DNA of 64,000 bases from the NCBI GenBank assembly GCA_964036315.1, contig OZ038487.1:53973275-54037274 (forward strand), in the 5' to 3' direction. How positions within the stretch are numbered: the first letter of the stretch is position 1; every line of letters starts with the position of its first letter. This DNA comes from Acanthosepion esculentum (taxonomy: Eukaryota > Mollusca > Cephalopoda > Sepiida > Sepiidae). The position numbers were made by a program, and so were the translations under genes. Below are positions 1 through 8,569 of the stretch, in pieces. The notes beneath the pieces are model-generated. The model did no database searches, was not told where the DNA came from, and saw only the letters and a program-made list of their open reading frames with translations.

Positions 1-61
1 ATATACGTAGCAGCGCATGAGGCTTTTCGTACGGCTCTTCCCTGGATGTCCCATGTGAAAA
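1..61 (-). pseudogene. integrase N-terminal zinc-binding part, copy A (truncated by window)
   Basis: Minus-strand translation of the first bases gives GHPGKSRTKSLMR, the conserved stretch just after the first His of the HHCC zinc-binding module of retroelement integrases. It nearly matches the plus-strand stretch at 4,680-4,720 in copy B. The element runs off the window here, so the catalytic core cannot be seen. Confidence 0.75.
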
Positions 62-867
62 TCTTTATGGATTTTTCTTTGTAGGCTATTTGGAATCACT
101 ACTCGGACATTATAAAATAGAACATCCTCACAGAGGGAGAAAACTTCAGGCACATTTAGGTCTTTGTTGCGAATTTTGTTTTTGATACTTTGGATGAATT
201 CATCCTCTCGAGACTCCCTTTTTATATCGGCCAAAGTAACTGGGAGTTCTCTAATTATATTCGCAATCATATTTTTGATTTCATAATTCGTCCTTAGTGT
301 AGCAATGATGGAGTCTTCAAAAACTTCCGTATTTTTAGGAATGAGTCGCGATAAACTGTCCGCATGACAAATACTTTTAGATTTTAGGAACTCGATCTTA
401 AAATTATAATTCAAAAGAATCGTTCCTCAACGAAGTAATCTATTCACCGTATAGACCGGTAGGCCTTTCTTGGAACCAAAAATTGTTATTAGAGGTTTAT
501 GGTCCGTTTGCAGTATGAACCGTCTTCCATGTAGGTATCTATGGAACTTAGTGACGACGAATATTATCCCTAGACCCTCTTTCTCTATTTGGAAATATTG
601 TTTCTCTGATGGTAGTAAAGATCAAGATGCGTGTGCTATGGCTTTTCGCGAACCATCTGGCAGTTTGTGGAGAATGCAAGCACCGATGCCGTATGGGCTT
701 GCATCACTTGCGACTATGATGTCGAGATTAGGGTCGTAGTGGGTGAGAGAAAGATCCGAAGTAAGTGTTTTCTTGATCTTCTCGAATGCCTCTTGGCATT
801 CAGGGGTCCATACCCATGCTTTATCCTTTTTTAAAAGTTCGTTGAGAGGTCCTCTCAAATTCTGCAT
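62..867 (-). pseudogene. pol: RNase H, tether and spacer before integrase, copy A
   Basis: RNase H removes the RNA strand of the hybrid. The 622-867 frame contains the RT connection PLNELLKKDKAWVW followed by the RNase H start IIVASDASPYGIGACIL, in which SDAS carries the first catalytic aspartate. Beyond a frame break, the minus-strand reading of about 360-500 resembles the usual end of RNase H and the H-A-D-x-L-S-R-L tether found in gypsy elements. The remaining region to 62 resembles the segment between RNase H and integrase in copy B (4,440-4,670). Several frame breaks are present. Confidence 0.78.
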
Positions 868-1777
868 GTTCTTAATGAAACCTTGGTAGAAGTTAGCAAG
901 GCCGATGAAGCTTTGTAACGATTGAACGTTAGCATGTTTCTGATTGCATTGGCTCTTTCTGGATCCGGCCGACGACCGTCTCTATTTATAATGTATTTGA
1001 TCTCTGGTAAGAAAAAATCACACTTTGCTTCCTTAACCTTAAGCCCGTATTCTTGTAACTTCTTGAATACGTTTATTATATGGTTCCGGTGCTCTGCCAA
1101 TGTTTTACTGGTCACCAGTATATCATCCAAATAGGCTGTTGCGTAGTCAAGGTCGCCCAGCATGGCGTCCATGACCTGCTGAAAGATTGCAGGCGCAACC
1201 TTGACCCCAAAAGCCAGTCTGTTATATTTGTACAGACCTTCATGGGTATTTATGCAGAGCAATTTAGAATTCTCTTCATCCACCTCTATCTGAAGGTATG
1301 CGTCTGAGAGGTCTATTTTGGAAAAGATTTTTCCGCCATTCAATTTGTTGAAGATTTCTTCAGGGCTTGGGAGGGAATAATGATGATCCTGCAAAGCATC
1401 GTTTAACCCTGTGGAAAAATCTGCGCATACCCGTATTTGGTTGGACTTCTTTTTTTTACATAGACCGTAGGTGCTGCCCATTCGCTAAAATCTGTTTTTG
1501 ATAGAATACCCGCCTGTTCGAGTCTATCTAATTCTTGGTTGATCTGGTCTAGAGAAGCGAAAGGGACATTCCGTTTCTTTTTGAAAACTGGTCTTGCACC
1601 GTCCTTCACCCTGAAGTTAGCTTTAAATTTAGAACATTTCCCAAGGCCGCCAGAAAAAACCTGGGGAAATTGTTGTTTGAGTTCCTTTTTGAGATTTTCC
1701 GAATTGGACGTTGTACTTTTATTTTTCGACAAAAAGTGCTCATTGGGCAATCCCATAGATTGATTTTTTCTATCCAA
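855..1777 (-). pseudogene. pol: reverse transcriptase of copy A
   Basis: The polymerase copies element RNA into DNA. The fingers begin in 1,403-1,777 with GARPVFKKKRNVPFA and DRLEQAGILSKTDFSEWAAP. After a frame break near 1,450 the palm follows in 855-1,481: VCADFSTGLNDAL, FSKIDLSDAYLQIEV, RLAFGVKVAPAIFQQVMD and the catalytic AYLDDILV, with the YxDD aspartates intact. This is the usual Ty3/gypsy RT spacing. A homopolymer run near 1,450 is a plausible cause of the frame break. Domain assignment is secure; activity is ruled out by the breaks. Confidence 0.93.
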
Positions 1778-2218
1778 TCTGTTCTGAATAGGTTATCTGA
1801 ATTTTCTAGTACGTAAGCTTTCAGCTTTTTGGTAACTCCATTTAGTGTTACTGTAAGGATCACCTGGCCTAAGATGTTAATATTCTCGCCAGTTACGGAT
1901 TTTGCTGTTTTATCCATCTTTAATAGGGTCGGCTTGTTTAACTTTCGCCAAGTACGCCAGTTGATAATCGAGAGTTCAGAACCCGAATCAAGCTGGAATT
2001 TTATAGAGTTATTGAAAATATCAAGTCACATATTTTCTTAAATTCCTTTCGACTATGTTGTCTGATTGGGCTTGCCTAATTTTACTTTTGTGTTTCCTCG
2101 TCTTGTTGGCGTACCAGCACTGAGTTAAGTTATGACCATTTTTATTGCAATTTTTGCAATATGTTTTCTTCTTGAATGGACAGAATTTCATCCAATGCCA
2201 TTTCCACAATGGTAACAT
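1606..2218 (-). pseudogene. nucleocapsid zinc knuckle and aspartic protease of copy A
   Basis: A CCHC knuckle is visible as CKNCNKNGHNLTQC (C-x2-C-x4-H-x4-C) near 2,115-2,165. It binds element RNA in the particle. Downstream, the reverse complement of 1,981-1,989 encodes the D-S-G active-site triad inside FQLDSGSELSIIN, the hallmark of a retroviral-type aspartic protease, which cleaves Gag-Pol. The protease continues as 1,606-1,917 with KSVTGENINILG and AYVLENSDNLFRTDWI. The knuckle and protease are in different frames, so at least one frameshift lies between them near 2,020. A partial equivalent lies in copy B near 4,400. Confidence 0.8.
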
Positions 2219-2367
2219 GGTCCGGGAGGTTTCTTTAGCCTATTCGTATTTTGTTTATTGTGGGATTTAGAACATGAGATTTGCCTTTTGTCTTTTTGCG
2301 GGGCATAAGAAGTTGGGTTGCTTCTGATTTTTCTAATCTGAGCCACACCTGATTCCTCGATCGTTTT

Positions 2368-3264
2368 TTAGTCACACTTGACAGAAATTACTCTTTGACA
2401 ATCCTCTGCTAATTTTTGGAGAGTCAATCTCTGTTCGTTTTCGAGTTTGGTAAGTACCCGACGTCTGACCTCGGCGTCTTCTACTGATACTAGACCTTGT
2501 GCGAATATTAAGCACTTAAAATCGTCGGCAGTCAGCTCGGCTAGTTTGAAATCATTACAGAGCTTGTTTACCGATGCTGCAAACGTTAGAAAATCTTGCT
2601 GGTTGTCCTTGACTGTGTTCAGGCATTTCCAACGTTTGTGGAACAAGGTTATGTTAGGCCCGAATAGTTCCGTTAGGAGCTTAATAGTCTCTGAGAAATT
2701 CAGGTCCGTAATTTTCTTGGGTAATATATAGTCTATGAACCAAACATGTTCGATAGCTCCCAGTTTCCTTAATAACAGGCGTACCTTTTTTTCACTAGGC
2801 CATTGTTTACAGTCTACATTGAAAATATCTTCATAACGCCTGTAAAACGCCTCGAATGTTTTGTTTTCCTCTGGTATGTATTCGAATGTTTCAGTCGAGT
2901 TGTAGATTGTACTCTGGGAAAATGTCGTATCTTTTTCAGAGTTTTTAGAGCCGTTACATGAATTTACAAGTAATTCTTCAAGTTGTTTTTGCTGTAGTTC
3001 TGTTTTCTGAAGTGTAAATTGTTGGAATTCTATTTGTTGTTTATGTAACTCCATAAACAATTGTTGCTGTCTATCGTCTCATTTTTGTTGGTGGAGTTTC
3101 TGTCTTTATCAGCTTTTTTGTTGTTGAAATTTCTGTTCTATTTGTTGGCCCGACTGTAATTTGAGGAATCTTTCTTCCAATTTCTGCTGTCTTTCATCTG
3201 ATTTTTGTTGGTGGTCCATCTGGACCTTTAACATTTGGACAATTATTTTTTGGAATTCTTCCAT
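2368..3264 (-). pseudogene. gag: gag: coiled-coil start and capsid region of copy A
   Basis: Gag forms the particle in which the element is reverse transcribed. The likely ATG is at 3,264, and the first 50 residues are a Gln/Glu/Lys-rich coiled coil containing MEEFQKIIVQML. A break lies between 3,060 and 3,109. The 230-residue downstream piece is a typical retrotransposon capsid domain with FEAFYRRYEDIF, then VRLLLRKLG, FLTFAASVNKLC and RVLTKLENEQRL. A homologous capsid piece occurs in copy B at about 3,600-4,030, which supports the frame. The upstream open frame to 3,333 is probably leader. The break makes it a pseudogene. Confidence 0.85.
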
Positions 3265-3270
3265 ATTTAG

Positions 3271-3600
3271 ATAATATGTAGACAAGTAATGAAAGAACAC
3301 ACAAAACAGAAATAAATAAATAAATAACAGCAATTACTGTTGCTTTGAAAACCCGTGTACCAACACCAGTAGTCAATTAATAAAATTAATAAGAACTACT
3401 TACTGGTTTAGATCTTTCGACATACCGTTGTTCCGTTAATTTCAATGTGACCATTTAAATTTTCTCCACACTTATTTTTTTTTTTTAGAAGTGTGGGGAG
3501 AAAAATATCACTTAGACAGCAAAAAAAAATAAATACACTGGACTTTTTTCCCCTTCTTTTGGGAGAATTTGCTTTGCTTTTTTTTTTTAAAGAAAAAACT
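3271..3600. other. junction between head-to-head gypsy copies, with a hairpin
   Basis: This spacer separates the 5' ends of the two oppositely oriented gypsy copies. No LTR resembling the one at 5,718-5,955 is visible in it. It contains an imperfect inverted repeat (arms 3,457-3,473 and 3,489-3,506, based on TTCTCCACACTT) around a T-rich loop. Long A and T runs follow at 3,522-3,590. The hairpin could mark the breakpoint that joined the copies, or be a remnant of leader sequence. Confidence 0.6.
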
Positions 3601-4125
3601 CACCTCAATCAATTTGAGGCGAGGGTAATTTTATGCAGGAGATTTGTAGGAATTCAAATCAATTTCATAAAAATTTTTAACACTTTGATAAATGCGCGAC
3701 TTGGTGAATAGTTTTTTCGAACTTGAGTCAACCATAGAACTTCGATCTCTTGACACTGTCAGTTTGTTTTGTGCACACGCTGGGTTTTTTGTAAGCAGTC
3801 GTTCTCGATACTTGGTTGCTCATTTATTGCGTTTCGTTCGCTGATGTAGTAAACAAACACTGCGTTGACTTTTAGTTATCTGAACTCAGCCCTGACAATT
3901 TTAAATGTTTGATATTCGTCCAAGGCCTGGTTTCGACTAAAGATGCGGAGATCAGACGGAGAATTCTAACAAAACTTGAGAGTGAACCAGAATTGGCGCT
4001 ACAAAAATTGGCTGCGGACTGTCAGAGATGTATATGCGTAAAAAAGGACTAGAAAGATATCGAAGAGTCTGGCGTCGCTCACATACGAAAAGTACAACGA
4101 CAAACACGTTTTTCTCCCTCCTCAA
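3600..4125 (+). pseudogene. gag: degenerate gag capsid of copy B
   Basis: No open frame spans this piece. Fragments still align with the capsid of copy A: a region resembling VRLLLRKLG near 3,620, one resembling the SETIKLL stretch near 3,725, then CLIFVQGLVSTKDAEIRR and ILTKLESEPELALQKLA at 3,915-4,025. Frameshifts and a stop near 3,870 separate them. The right-hand part is much better preserved than the left. Confidence 0.72.
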
Positions 4126-4139
4126 AAACAAACCAAACA

Positions 4140-4430
4140 AATTATTTTACTACAAAAAATCAAATGAAATTTCAGAAGAAACTACCACCCAGTCTATGCT
4201 ATCGCTGTGGGACTTTGCATTGGTACAAAGATTGTCCATACCGCTATAATACTTGTCTGTCGTGCAATAAAGTGAGACATAAAAGTTCTCACTGTAGAAC
4301 AAAAAAAGAAAAAAAAAGCCGAGTAAGAGTCACTAGAACTATCCAAGCGGACGGGATAAATATACGAAAATACGTACAAGTAGAAATGTTAAACAAAAAA
4401 ATCCGATTACAATTAGATTCCATCAAACAA
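4140..4430 (+). pseudogene. nucleocapsid zinc knuckle and start of protease, copy B
   Basis: CYRCGTLHWYKDC followed by CLSCNKVRHKSSHC gives two consecutive CCHC-like knuckles, of which the second (C-x2-C-x4-H-x4-C) is canonical. Two knuckles suggest that the family normally has a pair and that copy A has lost the first. A basic linker KKEKKSRVRV follows. The frame then reaches RLQLDS at about 4,400-4,417, the start of the protease D-S-G triad, where the coding sequence is cut by the internal deletion. Confidence 0.8.
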
Positions 4431-4670
4431 AATCGGACATGCAAATGGTCTTTCGAGACTAATACCAAAGAAAACGGAGCCATTAGAAGATTCCGTAATT
4501 GCAACTCTACGATATGAGGAAGATATTAGAACATCATTATGCAGTACAATTCGAAACGGAAACGAAAACAAAAATTGCAGGAAAAGATAAGCATATATCA
4601 GACAGTTTTTCGTTATGTGATAATGTTCTACTATATAATGAAAGAGTAGTAATCCCGAAAACGCTACAAA
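4431..4670 (+). pseudogene. RNase H end, tether and pre-integrase spacer, copy B
   Basis: Immediately right of the deletion point, one frame gives the tether LSRLIPK. After a frame shift the spacer is read as CDNVLLYNERVVIPKTLQRR (about 4,615-4,675), equivalent to the minus-strand region left of 250 in copy A. The three frames needed to read it show that this copy is dead. The deletion junction is within about 20 bases of 4,420. Confidence 0.65.
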
Positions 4671-4675
4671 GGCGA

Positions 4676-5683
4676 ACATGGGCCACCCAGGAAAGAACAG
4701 AATGAAATCCTTAATGCGAAGTTACGTGTACTAAACCAAATATGGATCAAGATATTATACATATGGTGGACAAATGCAAGGGTTGTTCCTTAGCAGCCAA
4801 GGCACCTTCGATCATCCATAAGCCATGGGCTAAGACAGATCGACCGTGGTCGAGAATCCATGTAGATTTCGCAGGTCCATTAGAGGGTTTTTACTACTTG
4901 ATTGTAGTAGACAGTTACAGCAAATGGCCAGAAGTTTTTCGTTGTAGAAAACCTACTTCTGAGACTACAATAAATTGCCTTCATGAGCTGTTTGCTCGTT
5001 TCGGAGAGGTTGATTGTCTCGTCACCGATAATGGGACACAATTTACATCTGCGGATTTTCAAGAATTTTGTGAAACTTTTCAGGTAAAACACATCAAATC
5101 CCCGCCATATCACCCAAGATCAAACGGGCAAGCAGAGAGGTTTGTAGATACATTAAAAAGAGCACTAAGGAAATCTTATGACGTACGAACAGAAAAGGCT
5201 TTACAACAATTCTTGCAAGTGTATAGAAGTACATCGAACAGTACTACGCCATCGGCATTATCACCCGGGGAAGTGATGTTCGCCCGAAAAATTAGATCGG
5301 TATTCGACAAATTACTGCCCAAACAGACAAAGCAATCACCAACGTCGTTTGTACCAAAAAGAAAATTTAACCCAGGGGAGAAAGTTTTTTTTTAAATGTT
5401 CAAAAACAACACATCCTATTGGGAGCCAGGTACAATAGAGAAACGAATCGGGAACGTGATTTACATAACTAAGGGTCCGAAGTTCTCACATAAAAGGCAC
5501 TTAAATCAGATCAGAAAGAGGCTGTTAGAGGATTCTAACGGTCTACCTCAGGAAGTAATGGACACAATATTTGACACATTCAATATGCAAAGGCCTCAAG
5601 CAATTTCAGAAACGCGGAAATCAAGCAGAAAAAGAAAATTTACAGAGCCTTTGATGATTAATCCAAAGAGGAAAAAATATTAA
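4676..5683 (+). pseudogene. int: integrase of copy B with DDE core, single internal stop
   Basis: Integrase inserts the DNA copy into the host genome. The HHCC module is seen as GHPGKNRMKSLMR (with an in-frame stop near 4,703) and then CKGC. The catalytic core contains IHVDFAGPLEGFYYLIVVDS (first Asp), LVTDNGTQFT (second Asp) and HPRSNGQAERFVD (Glu), so all three acidic residues are present. The C-terminal domain contains WEPGTIEKRIGNVIYI, the usual post-core beta-barrel module, and a basic tail ending at 5,683. A TAA at 5,393-5,395, just after a run of T, splits core and tail within one frame. This is the best preserved gypsy piece in the window. Confidence 0.92.
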
Positions 5684-5707
5684 AGACCCCTGCGAGGTAA
5701 AAGCTTT

Positions 5708-5717
5708 GGGAGGGGAG
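5708..5717 (+). promoter_or_regulatory. polypurine tract of gypsy copy B
   Basis: Ten purines (GGGAGGGGAG) lie directly against the TG start of the LTR. This is the expected position of the RNase H-resistant primer for plus-strand DNA synthesis. Confidence 0.85.
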
Positions 5718-5955
5718 TGTTATGGGACCTTACCTATAACGACATAGTGAACTCTTCCTGACACTGTGAATACTGCACCTCTCAAGAGAGACGAGACGGA
5801 ATCGAGTCGAACCAATAGTAGTTAACTCCAAACCAAACTGACAGTCATACTAACACCTTTCACGTCTTGCATTATTATTTCGTGTAATATATCTTTGTTA
5901 TTTCTACTCTTGTGTTCCTGTTGTTCTTCCTTGGTCCTAACCTTGGACCATAACA
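5718..5955 (+). repeat. 3' long terminal repeat of gypsy copy B (238 bp)
   Basis: The LTR starts TGTTATGG and ends CCATAACA, a perfect 8-bp terminal inverted repeat with the standard TG...CA boundaries. It is preceded directly by the polypurine tract, and a TATG/TA microsatellite begins at its right end. No second copy is visible in the window, so age cannot be judged from LTR pairs. Confidence 0.88.
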
Positions 5956-6304
5956 TATATATATAAATATATATATATGTATGTATGTATATGTATGTAT
6001 GTATGTATATATATATATATGTATGTATGTATGTATGTATATATATATATGTATGTATGTATGTATATATATATATGTATGTATATATATATATATGTAT
6101 GTATATATATGTGTATATATGTATATATATACATATGTATGTATATATATATATATGTATGTATATATATGTGTATATATATATATGTATGTATATATAT
6201 ACATATGTATGTATATATATATGTATGTATACATATATATGTATGTATATATGTATACATATGTATGTATATATATATATACATATGTGTGTATATATAT
6301 ATAT
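5956..6304. repeat. (TATG)n/(TA)n microsatellite
   Basis: About 350 bases of TATG and TA repeats between the gypsy LTR and the tail of a minus-strand LINE. The long Tyr/Ile/Met/Val open frames here on both strands are artefacts of the repeat. Confidence 0.97.
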
Positions 6305-6880
6305 TTTTTTTTTCTTTTTAAAGTTTTCACCCTCGGCAAGGCTGGAAGCCACTAGCGCGCAAGGGGTTACAGAGGATTTGGAGCAAGACCAGATAGGACC
6401 GATAGAGGAAAGGATGTGGAGAAGTATAGTGGATAGTTCAATGCAACTGGAGATGTCAATTGACGTTACATTTGAATAGTTGGAGATTATAGTTGTCAGG
6501 GAAACAGTAATAGGGAAGGGAGTTCCAGAGGCGTGAGGTGCGAGATATGAGGCTATTGGAGTAGAAGAGACGTCTACATTTAACAGTCCCAACAGGGAAA
6601 GGGTGGGAACGGGATGCCAGCCTCGTACGACGCTTGAATTCATGGAGCCTGGGAACCAGCGATAGCAGCTCATCGGAGCAATTACCATGGAAGTATTTGT
6701 AAAAGAGACAGAGAGAGGCGACGGCGCGTCTGTGAGAGTGAGACTGCAGACGAGAAGCCAGATCAGGGCCAATTACATTGCATACCCGTCTCTGGATCTT
6801 GTCAAGAACCCCGAGGCAAACAAAAGGGGCTCCAGACCATATATGGCAGCAATACTCCATGCAAGAGCGGATGGTCGATA
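6305..6880 (-). pseudogene. jockey-like non-LTR retrotransposon, RT C-terminal end and 3' tail
   Basis: Minus strand from about 6,880. The 134-residue frame 6,456-6,860 contains [44 protein letters not shown] and [20 protein letters not shown]. This is the conserved C-terminal region downstream of RT in jockey/CR1-like LINEs. It is followed by about 150 bases of 3' UTR ending in an A-rich tail at 6,305-6,320 and then a TA microsatellite. It is a 5'-truncated copy, the usual form of LINE insertion. The same 3' region recurs at least eight more times in the window. Confidence 0.85.
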
Positions 6881-7087
6881 TATGTATGAATATATATATA
6901 TATATATGTGTGTGTGTGTATATATATATGTATGTATGAATATATAATTATGAATATATGTGTATATATATGTATGTATGTGTATATATATATATGTATA
7001 TGTATGTATGTATATGTATGTATGTATATATATGTATGTATGTATATGTATGTATGTATATATATATATGTATGTATATATATCTGT

Positions 7088-7127
<40 letters not shown>

Positions 7128-7130
7128 ATC
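6881..7130. repeat. (TATG)n/(TA)n microsatellite
   Basis: Mixed TATA, TATG and TGTG repeats, with short frames on both strands that are repeat artefacts. Confidence 0.95.
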
Positions 7131-7138
7131 TATGTATT

Positions 7139-7270
7139 TTAAAATGGAACAGACTCTCAAGAGAATGTTTCCCTGACCACTATAATCTTAACCTGTTCAA
7201 GTCTAGAGTCAACCGTTATCTTCCCCTCCTATCCATATACATTACCCCTTAGAGTAACCCTCTACCTCTA
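7139..7270 (+). pseudogene. jockey-like LINE 3' fragment
   Basis: One frame gives [17 protein letters not shown] preceded by a decayed version of the WNSLP...FPD block. This is the last part of the jockey-like protein, in the opposite orientation to the fragment at 6,305-6,880. Only about 130 bases remain. Confidence 0.75.
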
Positions 7271-7381
7271 CATAAACAAATCACGGTTATTTTAATTTAA
7301 ATTAAAAAAAAACAAAACAACAAATTAAACTATTATAAACCATAATATAATATATAACTGCACCAGCATTGTGATAACTAT

Positions 7382-7447
<66 letters not shown>

Positions 7448-7552
7448 TGTGTGTGTGTCAATCTAAATGATATCCAATGTCGATAACACGACCCGGAATT
7501 TCATGCAGTTCATGCAATCTTCAGTTATGGATATTATGTATATTCACTAATG

Positions 7553-7596
<44 letters not shown>

Positions 7597-7754
7597 TTGT
7601 GGGTTGTGTATATTCACTAATATATATTTATAGCTCTTTTTCATAACATTGAGCACTGTTTTTATAACACCTTAGGAATATAAACATACTTACGTACGTC
7701 CAAGTATTTGTGCGTGTATGTAACTTTTTAATCCTATCCATTTGTGTGTATGTA

Positions 7755-7805
<51 letters not shown>

Positions 7806-8569
7806 TACGTAACGATCAGTCCATACTCAGCACCTAAAAATTGCTTTGTGCATGAAACTCCTAGTAATGGATATTTTTTCATTTTAAACGCTATTTTAGT
7901 GGATACTTATATTTGAGTAGACGCTCAGCGGAATACCATTAAAAAGCATATCTTAATCGTGGTGACTTGTTTTTGAGATGTTAACTTACTGTTACCTTGA
8001 TGTATTGACAGCTTAAGTGAGGGGAAGTTATCGGACGGAAGAACAGAGGTGACAGAATTTTTGGGAATTTTAAGTGAACTTATTTAACTAAACAGTAATT
8101 TTAAAAATTAACAAATACTTTCAGCAATCTAATATTTTATTGATTTTTTTCTTGTTTTTTAGGTAGTTTAGCTTTATAGCCTTATATTTGAAGGTGATTT
8201 CTGGAAATATAAAATTTAAAATATTAACAATAAAATAAATGTAAAATTTCATAACTGAGAGTGAGATAAAATTTCATAAGAGAGGTACCTAATTTTTACG
8301 TACATATCTTAATTTTATGGTATTAGTTTTATTTATTATTAATTTTTTATTTCATTTATGAAAAAAAATTCACAACTGAGATAATATAAAAACGAATAAT
8401 TAAAAATAATATCTTTAAATTCCATGAATAATATAGGTACCTAATAATTATAGGGAACTCTTATTTTTATGAAATATTATTTTTTAATGTACTAATTTTT
8501 AATTTTCCTTATTTTTAATATTGTTTTGTTTCCGTCCCTAGAATTTAAACTAAAAAAGAAAATAATTAA
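7271..8569. repeat. AT-rich DNA with (TG)n and (TA)n tracts, otherwise featureless
   Basis: A pure (TG)n run covers 7,383-7,458, a (TA)n run 7,555-7,595 and a (TG)n(TA)n compound repeat 7,744-7,802. Between 7,803 and 8,569 the sequence is very AT-rich and I see no gene. Confidence 0.9.

Larger units (their letters stand above)
1..3270 (-). mobile_element. Ty3/gypsy LTR retrotransposon, copy A (cut by left window edge)
   Basis: Read on the minus strand from 3,264 leftwards, the order is gag coiled coil, capsid, CCHC zinc knuckle, protease, reverse transcriptase, RNase H, tether and the first part of integrase. That is the Ty3/gypsy (Metaviridae) order. Reading frames are broken by stops and frameshifts in several places, so this is an inactive copy. 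The rest of integrase and the 3' LTR should lie left of position 1. No 5' LTR is recognisable right of gag. The zinc-binding region at 1-60 is close to the matching part of copy B near 4,680, so the two copies belong to one family. Confidence 0.93.
3600..5955 (+). mobile_element. Ty3/gypsy LTR retrotransposon, copy B (RT deleted, 3' LTR kept)
   Basis: Plus-strand order is degenerate capsid, zinc knuckle, start of protease, a large internal deletion, tether, integrase, polypurine tract and 3' LTR. The deletion joins the protease start (about 4,410) to the end of RNase H (about 4,430), so the rest of protease, all RT and most of RNase H are missing. It is the same family as copy A, judged by near-identical short motifs in gag and integrase. 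It lies 5' end to 5' end with copy A and lacks a 5' LTR. Confidence 0.9.

Noticed and set aside
3271..3600. Shared 5' LTR between the two gypsy copies
   Set aside because: No stretch resembles the 3' LTR at 5,718-5,955, and TG...CA limits with TGTTATGG/CCATAACA are absent.
5822..6772. Long open frames rich in Tyr, Ile and Met over 5.9-6.5 kb
   Set aside because: They are translations of (TA)n/(TATG)n on both strands, joined in one case to LINE and LTR sequence. The same type occurs over 6.9-7.2, 22.5, 26.4, 35.1, 37.9-38.2, 40.1 and 54.5 kb.
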